Positions 1-11,142 of a stretch of 64,000 nucleotides of DNA are shown here, in pieces. This stretch comes from Galeopsis tetrahit. Its lineage: Eukaryota > Streptophyta > Magnoliopsida > Lamiales > Lamiaceae. Both the position numbers and the translations under genes were made by a program. Within the stretch, counting starts at the first letter, position 1, and each line of letters opens with the position of its first letter. The stretch spans positions 55,316,141-55,380,140 of the forward strand of contig OY776129.1 in the NCBI GenBank assembly GCA_963675135.1. Direction: 5' to 3'. The notes under the pieces are model-generated. The model was not told the DNA's origin. It saw only the letters and a program-made list of their open reading frames with translations, and did not search any database.

Positions 1-39
1 TCGGTATTTCCGTCGGTAAACAAAAAGTTTTTTGTAGTG
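1..39. mobile_element. Terminus of a CACTA DNA transposon (partial)
   Basis: The window opens inside a CACTA element. Positions 28-39 end in TTTTTTGTAGTG, the inverted complement of a CACTACAAAAAA terminus, and the preceding bases carry the TCGGT/CGTCGGT motif typical of subterminal repeats in one CACTA group. The rest of the element and its 3-bp target duplication lie outside the window, so family and size cannot be judged. Only the terminus is seen; the superfamily call is from established CACTA structure. Confidence 0.6.
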
Positions 40-836
40 AAATATGCATTCAGCCTTGGAATTATTGTATTAGGATCAGATGAGCATTTTATAAGTTTAA
101 TGTACATTAAAAAGCTTTATTTATTTCTTTTTTTGAAAACTGATCATAGAAGCTAGCAGATATAATTGTTTTTATAAGATAAAAACAAGTTAGTTCTTAT
201 ATAATGTTACTGAACACTGTACAAATAAATATAAAAAAAAATGTTATTATTATTATTATTTTTAATGTTTCTTATTCAAAAAAAGTTTGTAGTAATGAGT
301 TTCAATAAAACACTTTTTTCTTTTAATTTCAATATGTATACACAAAAGAATGATTTTCATTTGTCCACATCAAAGAAAAAAATGCATTTGTCAACATCAG
401 ATAAAAATTACACTAACACTGGTGAGTTAGCTCAAGAGTATTGACATTTGATTTTACTTGTTCCAGTTATAGAAATTAAAGGGACTAACTGGAACAAAAA
501 AATTAAAAAAAGGTTTATATATTAGTGCTTAATTATTTTATAATCGAGAAATACTTGTTTGGATGTGTTCCTTTCCCCCTAAAAAAATATATACTAGTAT
601 AAATTTTATGATTCTGTAAATTTAATGCAGAAACGATTTTAGAATATCCTTGCGAACATATGTATTCGAATATATTCAACACAAACAAAACAAATAACTA
701 CAGTACATAACAAACATATGCTTCTCTTTAATTTAATTATTTTTGGAGTAAATCTAAAGAGGATAAAATTATCATATACCTAAAAAAATAAAGTAAAGTA
801 ACATTATTAATGCAAAACACAGCATATATATATGCA
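40..836. other. AT-rich intergenic stretch
   Basis: I see no gene here. It holds A/T homopolymers and a short hairpin at about 462-497 (arms TGTTCCAGTTA and TAACTGGAACA around an 18-base loop). Short open frames such as 241-444 are low-complexity and have no recognisable domain. Confidence 0.5.
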
Positions 837-3683
837 CTAGTGTAAGACCCGCGTTTTACGCGGGATTGAAATAAATTTATAATATATTTTTAATTTATTA
901 ATTAAAAAAATATATTTGGAACATGTATACATTTGTAAAAAATTTATTCTATTAAAAATATAAAAAATTGTAGCAATATAAATTAAATTGTATATATAAA
1001 AAATGGAATATAAAATCAATACATATTTTTTTGTTAAATTGCATGTGATTGGATGCAATGATTTTGTGTTTTGGTTTTTTTTTTTAGATAGCTATTTAAA
1101 TGGCATGTGTTTGACATTGTGATGACTCTCATATTAATTGTACTAACAACCCTATTTTAAATAGATCAAATATAGTCAACAAAGAGATAAAAAAGAAACA
1201 TAACATTTTACATGAACATGTTTATTATATGTGCTTTAAAGCAAAAGAAATAAAATCAAATATCAATTCAATTTAGTAATTCTAAAGTTAATCAATGTTT
1301 ATATCTAAACAGATAGAGAAACAATTCATAAACCATCTCCAACAAAATTATCAATTTACTTCTTCCGTCCATGGTGTTGAAATAATTTCTCTTTCACTTA
1401 ATCTTCATAGGAGTCATACTTATGGATTTAAATAAAATTTCACAATAACAACTCTAACAAAAAAAAAAAACAATACAATCGACATCCAACAATTTACTCA
1501 ATCCACCTCAAAGCCAAAATCCTAACATGGAAGAAACGATAATTCAGATCAAGAAAGAAAAAAAGAGTAAATTATTCAATATTTACACAATTTTATCTTT
1601 CAGATAATCACTTTGTCTTCCATTGAACTTTTCAAGAATTTAATCTGGCCTTCAATCTGCCCAGAAAATTGACACAAAAAATCGCACACTACAATGCAAT
1701 AAGACTTTTAAGACTATAAAATAAAAATACATCTAAATTGTGGGTGATTGAACCATGCTTTCTTACATTATTTCAATTGCAGAAAACAAAAAATAATTTT
1801 TAGGATTAGTTTAAATCAAAATATAAAATCATTTTTTAATAGGCAAAATAATAAGTATCAAATTAGTTAATAAAAATAGAGTATCAAAAGATGTAAGAAA
1901 CTGAAAAGTCAAGAGAAATAAAGTAATTGTGAAATTAAGAATTGAGAAATACAATACTTATGAAATTTAGAGATTTTTTCTAAGTTGAAGTAAGACATTT
2001 TATTTATTTTTCAATATCTACTTATTAAAAAACTTAATAAAACATGAATTATAAATATTAAATAAATATTGAAAGATACATGACAGATTTTTTTAATACA
2101 TAACCGTTTTAAAAACTGGTCTTCAAAATGTAACAAAAATATGAGACTTTTTCGTTTTAGTCATAGGCGTGGGTGCAACCCGCACTTGTTAAAAAGGTCA
2201 AAGTGCAACCCGCGCTTCTTAGACGTATTTAGTAATAACTAATATAAATAGTAAAATATTAGTCCGTATTTAAAATGACATAAAACATGATACAAATTAA
2301 CCAATTATTGATAATTCACCGTGAGTCCTCCATGAGTCCTTGCGTGAGTTGAGGTTCAATTATGTTTTTAGTAATTTTAGGTTTGCTTTGTGTGTTATCA
2401 TTTTGGTTGGTTTAGAGGAGTGTACATTTTTTCCTTGACCCGAATTTTATACGTAAGAAGAGATTTTTTGTGCAATGTTTTAATGGCGCTCAACCCTTTG
2501 GGTCAACTTGTAAACTTATAGCTCTAAGTCTTTTTCTTTTTGTATATAACTTTTATTTGTCAATTATAGATAATCCACCACATTTTTGTGAAATGATAGA
2601 TTTTCTAACCATTCTCGATTACTCAGAGTCGTTGACTTCATACATGAAAGAAAATAAGTTATTATTCTTCCGTAAGATGAAATAAAATAATTGAAGCATT
2701 TGTTCAGATGTACCAAAACGTACGCGTGTGTATAGTCTTGATAGATTCAACACAAAATGTACCTATTAAAATATTATAGTTGTAGTAAGATTTAAAAATT
2801 ACTCATAAATTGCACATGCTAAATTTTCTATAACATAAATACATGTATTTAGAATTATAAATAGATAATATATGTTGATTGCATAAATAAATAAATAAGG
2901 TGATATTTGGATGTGATTGGTTGCACCTATACATGCAATTGAAATTGAGTTTCAATGAATTGATTCAAATATTGAGGTTAAATATTAAATTGGGTAAATT
3001 GAACATTAAAATCCAAGTGTACGTATCTATCCACTCAATTGTATAGAAGAATTTGTCAATAAATAAATGTTTAATTACAACATTTTTTTTCTTTGCAATT
3101 CGACAGAGGAATTTTTTCTAAGACAATAGAGGAATAATTATGATTTTGATTAATGTTGCCACATAAATATTAGTGCATCGAAAAATATATTGGTGCATCG
3201 AATTGTAAAACATAAAAATATGGTGCATCAAATTGCGAAGAAAAAAAGAATATACTGTAATTGATAAATATGCTAAAGGTGGTAAAAAAAAATTCAATTA
3301 ACTCATAAATAAAAAAGGAAAAATATACTAACCATTGGATATATCACTGATTTATTAAAAAATATTCCTAAACATGCCGTTTTTAGGGGTTAATTGCGTC
3401 ATTTTTACGCATGCAAATTTCATAGTGCTAGCCACTTACCACTATTCATTTCATGCACTAAATTAGGTTGTATATACCATATTTACGAACATAAAAATAA
3501 TGTACAATATAAAAATAAAATAAAATCTCAAAGAAAAAAATCGAAATGAGAGGTTCAATTCCAAATTACCCTACAACGTACGTCAAAATCTCCACTACAC
3601 AAATATTTCATTTTGTCTCCATTCATTAACGACTAATTCTATTTATTCAAGTTTAACTTATTGAAAGATATTCTTAAACATCA

Positions 3684-3687
3684 TATT

Positions 3688-3721
<34 letters not shown>

Positions 3722-3727
3722 AGAGAG
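3684..3727. repeat. Compound microsatellite (AT)n(GT)n(GA)n
   Basis: A run of AT dinucleotides passes directly into GT and then GA dinucleotides. This is a simple-sequence repeat inside Helitron H1. Confidence 0.85.
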
Positions 3728-3984
3728 ATCATATATCATAAAGAATTTAGATTAAAACTTAATCCATAAAGATAATAAGAATTGATAGATTTTAAAATGT
3801 AGAATTTTAAAAATGATGGTGGCTTTGCCTAAATAAGCTTAAAAATACTTGCTCTCAATCCTGATATTGTCATTGTTATACATTTAATGTAAAAAAAAAA
3901 AAGGTTAATGTGAATAAAAAAAATGGTTGAAATTTTTTAAATTATTAAATCTTTATTATCATTAATTACAGATTAACTTAATTA

Positions 3985-4150
3985 ATTAACATAATTTAAG
4001 AAATTTATTATAACGGTTACAAAAATAAATATTCATAAAGTCAAATTATTATATCATAATTTAAGGAATTAATTATTATATCATAATTTAAGGAATTTAT
4101 AATAATGGTTACAAAAATAAATATTCATAAAGTCGAATTATATTTTATGG
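3985..4150. repeat. Degenerate tandem duplication
   Basis: A block containing CGGTTACAAAAATAAATATT and then CATAAAGTC is repeated about 95 bp downstream with TGGTTACAAAAATAAATATT; a shorter ATATCATAATTTAAGGAA unit is also doubled between them. It is noncoding. Confidence 0.6.
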
Positions 4151-5448
4151 AATAGTTGAAAATTATTTACATACAAATTAATTATTATATCATTATTATT
4201 AATAATAAATTGTGGCATATACTTTTAAATTATTCTGAGGAATAGAACAACAAAAATTATTTTTAGATACCTTTTTTAAAAAAAATTAATAATGAAATAT
4301 ATTATATGAAATTACTGCATTTAAAGAATAAACATATATGGAATTGTGCGCTTATGCATTTCGTAACATTTCTTAAAAAAATTAAAGTATCCATACATGT
4401 CAATTCAAAGACACTAAATATACATTTCGATTTTATTTTTTTTACATAAATTCGTAAGATTGCTTAAATGTTGATCATCACGAATTCAAGAAATTACAAC
4501 TCCTAATTCATAAACCTATATACATTACAATTTGAGAAACAATAAACAAAAATATGATCTAAATTTTATTCTCTTTACTATTGTCATTGTCTTAAGTTTC
4601 GATATATGATATACCTGCAAAACAAATTAAAACTGAATTATAGAAAAATATTAGTGACGAAATTAATTAAACGGACTCACATAAAACCAGATTTGGTGAA
4701 AGCATTATACCCATAAACCCAAATTGCTAATGATCTTCATGTCTGTAATCATATCAATAGAAAGAACATTGAATCGTAGAAAAGAAAACATGGTGACTTT
4801 AAAAGAAGAAAATTATATAAATTAATTGGCATATGAGACTTTTGATTTTCTTACTTTGAGAAGAAACATGGCCATACTCGAGAAGAAAGAAAGGAAGAAA
4901 CATATTCATACTCGAGAAGAATGAAAGAAAGAGATGCACACAAACATTGAGAATGAATTTGTGACTAATAGAAATTACATATTTATAGATCTAGAAATAA
5001 GAATGTAGGGTTGATATTAAAACTTAAAATGAAGGGTTGAGATGAAAAGATGAAAGTTAAAATGAATAAGAATTGAGGAATTTTGAAATGGAGAGATTTG
5101 GAGAAGGAAGAGGTTGAGATAGAAGGGTGTAGTTGTGACATGTGTCACTTTAGAGGTTTACAAATATATATAACTAGTGTAAAACCCGCGTTTTACGCGG
5201 GGTTGAAATAAATTTTATAATATATTTAAATGTACTAATTAAAAGAAAATTAAAACTTGTATAGATTTGTAATTTAGTTATTCTATTAAAAGATAAAAAT
5301 GAAATATTGTAGCAATATAAATTACATTTATAAATTTACTTATAAAAAAAATTAATATAATAAATTAAGTATAAATTGCGGAAAACTTCCTTGTAGACAA
5401 CATTCGTTATACGTACGTTTACCTATTTTTTTTTTTTCATTTGAACAC

Positions 5449-5735
5449 TTTTGTTCTTAACTCTAGAGGCTGCAATATATAATTGTTCGTGTGTGTGAAC
5501 ACAGGTTTCAGAGGTTAGACGCCTACCATGTAAAAAGACTGATATAGACAATGAAATATGAAATTGCATTCTTCAAAACTTTGCGGGAGTCGTGTCATCT
5601 GAAACACTCAATGTCATTTTTGGGATAAAAACTTTACTACCAACATTCATTCCAAAAATAATTTGTCCTTCAATAATGTGATTTAAAGTCTTGTAATAAT
5701 CATCTAGTTTCATTACACAAACCAGAATTCAGATA
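5449..5735 (-). pseudogene. Helitron helicase (Pif1-like) C-terminal remnant, copy A
   Basis: The minus-strand translation, with breaks, shows the C-terminal signature of plant Helitron Pif1-type helicases: a GLCN motif, then HIIEGQIIFGMNVGSKVFIP, then MTLSVSDDTTP, a RMQF block and QLYIAASRVKNKSGLKI. Known intact proteins have GxRVFIPR, the LPFxxKRRQFPIRLxFAMTINKSQGQ block and HGQLYVALSRVTS at matching places. Stops and missing bases around 5540-5600 remove the TINKSQGQ motif, so it cannot encode a working helicase. It ends about 280 bp inside the H2 3' terminus, the expected location for RepHel. No Rep/HUH domain is seen. The domain call rests on remembered family motifs. Confidence 0.65.
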
Positions 5736-6038
5736 ATTGTTAATAACCAGCGTTATAGGGACAACTATTTTAAGAACCAATCGATGATATTACAGATCAG
5801 AACACTTAAAAAAGTTGAAATATATATAGATTTGTAAATTTGTTAGTCTGTTAAAAAAAGATACCAATATAGATTACATTATATATATATATGTATATAA
5901 TATAACAAATAATTTTAACTTATTTATAAAAAAAAATCAATATACGAAATTACAAATTGCGGAAACTTCCTTGTAGACAACATTTGTTGTACGCTTACAT
6001 ACTTTTTTCATTTGAATATAAGAAAAAAAAAAAATCTA

Positions 6039-7580
6039 CTGTTAATCTTGACTCTAAAGGCTGCAACATACAGTGGTTTCGGAAGGTAGACACCTACCAT
6101 GAAAGAGATTGACCTTAACTTCTATTTATATATTGCAAAAAATAATAAAATTGGAAATTGTCTCCTTCAAAATTTTATGGGAGTCAGTGTCATCCGAAAA
6201 ATAAATGTCATTTTCGAGATAAAAACTTTACTAGGCTTTTTTAATTAAATATTAAAGTTTCAAATTCTTTTTAATGATATATTAGTGTTTAATGGGGATT
6301 TACTAAAATAAATTGGAGCGCCCTCAGAAAGGGCGCCCTTTACTCAATTCCGACACAACAGGGACAAAGTGGACAGAGGATAGCAGAGGAGAGAGAAGGG
6401 CGCCATTACAGAAGGCGCTCTTCTGAACATGATTAAGACAAACCAGGAACACAGTTGACCGATTGATTGTCAGATAAAAGAGCGCTGAATGAGTCGGCGT
6501 CCCTATCACCTATTCAAATCTATAGACCTATTTTATTTGCTGATTTTCTTACTGTTCGAGCTTCAATTTTTTACTTATGTACGCACCAGCCCATCTTATT
6601 TTAAAAGATATGTTTAAATGAAGCAAACACACTGTTTTCATCATCTTTTTGCTATTTAATTTTAGTTAGTCTTGTATTAAAAAGCCTAATTTCTAACTAA
6701 TTAATATAGACAAAAATATTACTTCTCCGTCATGTGATTATTTGCTAATAAAAAAAGAATCGAATGATGTGGAGACTCAATAAATTATTTTTTATTAGAT
6801 TATGATATTTGTTTAATTTTTTTGGCAATATTAATGACTAATGAGTTCTAGAATTTTGTTTAAATTATACTTTTATTTTTTTTACTGATCATTATTTGTT
6901 TGTTGGGCGTGTCAATTGTGACCTTTAATTTTAAAAGAAAAAAAATTAAATTTTATTTTGTAACCTGTTAGTGGATGAGTTTTAAAATTGTGTTTAAACT
7001 TTAAATTATAATTTTATTTTCTCATTTATTGATAATTAACTAATTATTTATTTTTTTATTTTATTTGTTTGTTGGACGTTTTCATCTCAACTATTGATGG
7101 ACGAAGAGAGTTATATTTTTGCCTTAGACTTTTTAATATAAGGTTGAACTAAAATTAAATGGCAAAAAAATGATGAAAACAGGTGTCTGCTTCAATTAAA
7201 CATATATCAGGGAGGGACGCTGACTCATTAGGCCCTCTTTTATCTGACAATCAATCGATCAATTGCGTACCTGACCTGTTTAAATCATGTTCAGAAGAGC
7301 GCCTTCTGTAACGGCGCCCTTCTCTCTCCTCTGCCATCCTCTGTTGCTTTATGTCAGAATTGAGGAAAGGACGCCCTTGATGAGGGCGCTCCAATTTAGT
7401 TTAGTAAAATCCCATCAAACACTAACATATCATTAAAAAGAATTTGAAACTTTAATATTTAATTAAAAAAGCCATCTCTACCATCAATATTTATTCCCGA
7501 AAGAATTTGTGCTTTGATGATATGATTTTCAATTATTGTAACAATCAGTTTAGTTATATTGCACAAACCAGACTTCATAT
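6039..7580 (-). pseudogene. Helitron helicase C-terminal remnant, copy B, split by a TIR element
   Basis: This is a second, diverged copy of the same helicase tail. On the minus strand 7580-7474 reads GLCNITKLIVTIIENHII and then KAQILSGINIDG, and 6233-6039 continues with SKVFISKM and then VAAFRVK. The two parts are separated by the 1.24-kb inverted-repeat element at 6234-7473. Together with copy A and the duplicated AT-rich flank (compare 5275-5400 with 5835-5975), this shows a tandem duplication of roughly 600 bp at the 3' end of H2 before the TIR insertion. It is non-functional. Confidence 0.6.
6234..7473. mobile_element. Long-TIR DNA transposon (possible MULE-type MITE)
   Basis: The element begins GGCTTTTTTAATTAAATATT and ends with the exact inverse. 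The terminal inverted repeats extend about 270-290 bp each (6234-6510 and about 7205-7473), with GGGCGCC-type GC-rich motifs inside AT-rich sequence. The internal 690 bp have no coding potential. It interrupts helicase copy B. The target duplication is imperfect (ACTTTACTA before, ATCTCTACC after), so the superfamily is uncertain; arm length fits MULE-like elements best. Confidence 0.65.
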
Positions 7581-8370
7581 TAATGTTCAATCGATTAAAT
7601 AAATGTAAATAAATGTCTTTATTGATAGTCAATTAATTTTCAATCGATTGAATATAAGAAATTTTGTTACTGTTAATTAAATTTTTGTGTATTAATCAAC
7701 AATCTTTATTTAAAATTTATTTTCATATAATTTGAAATTTGAATTTAAGAATATGTTAGATGGATAGATGAAATTCGGTATTCGGTTTTCTAAATTAAGT
7801 GTAATTTAAATTTAAGTAAATATTAATATAAATCTTTATAAATTGAATGTCAATAAATTTATTGATTGATTAAATTCAATTTTTAATTGAGTGAATATTA
7901 CGAATTTAGTTTACCATAAAATTTTTGTGTATTAATTAGTCAATAATTTATATTGAAAATTTATTTTCATATAATTTTAAATTCAAATTTAAAAATATGT
8001 TAATAAATGTAGATTGATCGATGAAATTCGATTTTCTAAATTAAGTGAAATTCAAATTATAAGTAAAGATTCATATAAATCTTTATGAATTGAAATGAAT
8101 ATACTTGTTGGATGGAGAGATTGAGATAATACATATTTGCAAATATATAATACTACTAAGAATTTAAGAAGAGATAGCGGATAGCATTAAACTTAGTTTT
8201 TGGAACGGGTTGAAGGCACACAAAGTTATAAACTCTCCTCTTATTGATTGAAAAAGGGAACCATGGATGTGTATCCCTGGTTAAATCTTTGAACAATATC
8301 TATTCAGTTATTTCTCAACATCCCTTGTAATCGTCTCCGGTAGTTGTATTACCCCTGTACCAATCTTAAT

Positions 8371-8750
8371 TCTCTATATTTGCAAACTTCTTCAATGCCA
8401 CATGTCACAACCACACTTCTTCTACCTCAATCTCTCTCCTCTAAATCCTTTCATTTCAAAAATCATTCACCCTCATTCATTTCATTCTTTTGCTTTAATT
8501 TTCACCGTTCATTTAAATGTTTAATCTTAACCGCTAAATCTTAATTCAATCTCCTATATAATAGGAGCATGTCTCTTTCATTTTTCTCAATTCACTTCAT
8601 TTCTTTTCAAACATTCCTCAAAACACAATTTCTTTTTAAGTTGTAGTTTGTAATATTCATGTGAAATCAAACATTTAGGCACATTTTCTTTTTAAGTTGT
8701 AGTTTGTAATATTCACGTGAAATCAAACATTTAGTTTTTAGGGTTTGTAA
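8371..8750 (+). mobile_element. Helitron 5' end in plus orientation (3' end not found)
   Basis: Starting at TCTCTATATTTGCAAACTTC, the sequence shares the CCACATGTCACAAC block and the following T/C-rich stretch (CACCGTTCATTTAAA and CCTATATAATA segments) with the 5' regions of H1 and H2. It is therefore a third family member in the opposite orientation. No CTAG-terminated hairpin was found on the plus strand downstream. A roughly 51-bp unit is duplicated in tandem at about 8628-8735. Confidence 0.5.
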
Positions 8751-9640
8751 TATTACAGTAGTTGCTTCTCAAGGATTATTGCAGTACTTGCGTCGGCAAT
8801 TATTGCAGCAGTGGCGTCGGCGATTCCTTGCAGGGGCAGTAGTGACTTCGACGTGAAGAATATTTTTGTTTTGAGAAAGTGTGAGATATTGATGTTTGAG
8901 GAATTGAATAATGGAGAAATGTAGAAAAAATATGTGAAGTTTAAAAAAATTGTTGTGATCAAAGTTGTCTTGAAGATTTGAAGAGTTCTATTAGATTATT
9001 AATTAATATATTTTGTAGTATTTGTTTTTAATAATATCTTTTGTATATTTTTAATTCTCTATCAAGTATCTTCTTTCTCATTCACGTCATCTAAAAAAAT
9101 TACTTTTAAATGTATATCTTTAAAATAAACTTGAAGTTTAAATTTTAATTAACTTTAAAGGAGGTCAACTCATTTATTTAAAGAAAACTACTAAATTGAG
9201 TGGATACAATAAATGAAACTTTCGATTTTAAAATCTTAATAATAATTGGAAAATTTTGTGTGGTTAATACTAATGAAAGTTATTGTGGATCGTACTCTAA
9301 AGAATACGTACAATCAACTAAAATTTAAGGAAAGGTGTAATATTAAATGAATAACATATTTATTTAACATTACACCCTTCCTCACTCAATTCGTACTATA
9401 TAGATACTTCTTACTAAATAAATGAGTGATTATTTTTTATATCTCAACCTGTTCTTTTTTACATTATTATATCATAATTTAGATTAAACGGAATGTAATT
9501 ACGTATTATATATATGTACAACTTTCGGTTGACACATTCAATTATAATAATAAATACTGATTGTCTAATTTCAAAGTAAATACATATGGTTCGAAAAGAA
9601 AAGTAAATACATATGAATTGACATGTGCTTAAATTAGTTG
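8751..9640. other. Noncoding AT-rich stretch with a small GC island
   Basis: Near 8765-8850 a tract repeats a TTGCAGYAGTGGCGTCGGC-like motif imperfectly three times. The short minus-strand frame over it is an Ala/Thr repeat product, not a recognised protein. The remainder is AT-rich with no feature I can name. Confidence 0.4.
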
Positions 9641-9890
9641 GTTTTAATGTAATTGGAGGATTGATACACAATTTGCTCAATTAAATCACATGTATCATAA
9701 AAATTTAAAAAATATATTTAATTATGGTTAGTTTTATATATATACCCAACAATTAATACATGCGTTAGTTGGGTTTAAAGTAATTGGATGATTGATACAC
9801 AATTTGCTCAATTAATTAAATGACATGTATCATAGAAATTAAAATATATATTTTATTATGGTTAGTTTTATAATATACCCACGGCAATAT
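9640..9890. repeat. Tandem duplication, about 125-bp units
   Basis: Two diverged direct copies each carry GATTGATACACAATTTGCTC, then ACATGTATCATA, then TATGGTTAGTTTTATA. They are noncoding and AT-rich. Confidence 0.7.
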
Positions 9891-10780
9891 ATATGTTACT
9901 TATGCATATTTTTAGGAATTATTGTTTTATAAATTATCATATTTTTAATTAAAAAAAAAGCAATTAAATTTTATATTTAGATTATGTTTAATCAAGACAT
10001 ATTGTAATTTCAATTCTTTTAAAATATAAAACTGCAATTTTAAAATATAAAACTGCAATTTTGGCATAATTGGTAAATCATGTGAATTAATTAATCAACG
10101 TCATGTGTGGCCAATATTTTTTGTAACATTTTAAAATGTATATATAAATTGCACGGTGTATAAATTTTTTATTAATTAAGATAAATTGGGTCATAAATGT
10201 ACGCCAATATAATCATGGGTTAATTAATGCAGACAAATTGATATCAAAAATAAATTCTAAATCATCCAAAAAATTAATTACATCAATTCGAATATAAAAT
10301 AAACTTCCTGTACATTTCCGATGACAAAAAATTAAAAATATGTACATTCTTCGTGTATTTCAGATGACTTTAGACACTATTATACATAGATCGTGAATAG
10401 AGAATAAGGAGTGAATCGGATCGTTGCTTTTGGAACGGGTATTTTCAACTTGAATGGAGCCATATGATTGAATGCTAGAGTAGTAGGTGAGGAAAATTTC
10501 TGCATGTAAATTCAAATCAATATTAGAGATCTATAACATAAATCATACTTGATATAATGATATTGATCGAAGGATCATAATAGATTTTACAATCATCAAA
10601 AAAACGAAAGTTAACAAAAATTATGTCAAAACTAAAAGTTAAAGAGAAAATCGAATCAATATTAGAGATCTACAATATAAAAAAAACTAAAATCCATGTT
10701 CCATAAGATACCAAAACTAACCATTGAAAGTGGAGAATACACCATTAAAATGAAGGGAGAATGAGACTTGGCTATGTGAG
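9891..10780. other. AT-rich noncoding stretch inside Helitron H2
   Basis: No open frame or element boundary recognised. A short TTTTAAAATATAAAACTGCAA unit is doubled near 10016-10060. Confidence 0.4.
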
Positions 10781-10983
10781 ATGAGATTAAATTACAAATT
10801 AGAAAAAAGCGTGAAAGATTGAGGGGATGAAATGAAAGAATGAGATGTGATATTATATAGGAAATGAGATTAAGATTGAACAGTCAAGATTAATTCGTTT
10901 AAATGAACGGTGAAGATTAAAATAAAAAAGTGAAATGAATTAAAAGGGAGAGATATTGAAATGAGATGTTTTGAGAAGAGAGA

Positions 10984-11142
10984 TATGAGAATTGATATAA
11001 GATCACCGTTAATGAGGTGATTGAATTAATCCACTATTTATTGTTGTATGTACATGAGATAATTAAGGGATTACAACAAACAGATAAGGATACAAAGTAG
11101 ACTAATTCAAATAATATCAAAACGTATCATTATCCTCTATTA
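10984..11142 (-). repeat. Copia 3' LTR (159 bp)
   Basis: Direct repeat partner of 15390-15548 with one mismatch (G versus T near 11089). The pol frame ends 12 bp inside this LTR. Confidence 0.95.

Larger units (their letters stand above)
837..5170 (-). mobile_element. Helitron copy H1 (minus strand)
   Basis: Read on the minus strand, the 3' end at 837 has the Helitron hallmark: a GC hairpin (CCCGCGTAAAACGCGGG, 847-863), a short spacer, then CTAG at 840-837 followed by T. The 5' side ends near 5170 with a TATATATATTTG tract followed inward by a CTCTAAAGTGACACATGTCAC block that recurs at two other Helitron 5' ends in this window. The 3' subterminal 200 bp is closely similar to that of the neighbouring copy starting at 5171. 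No intact Rep/helicase gene is visible inside, so it is non-autonomous or decayed. Treating 837-5170 as one element is inference. The last few 5' bases seem displaced to 15619-15624 by insertion of the neighbour. Confidence 0.55.

Noticed and set aside
3545..3570. Possible tRNA T-arm (GGTTCAATTCC)
   Set aside because: No matching acceptor, D-arm or anticodon stem upstream.
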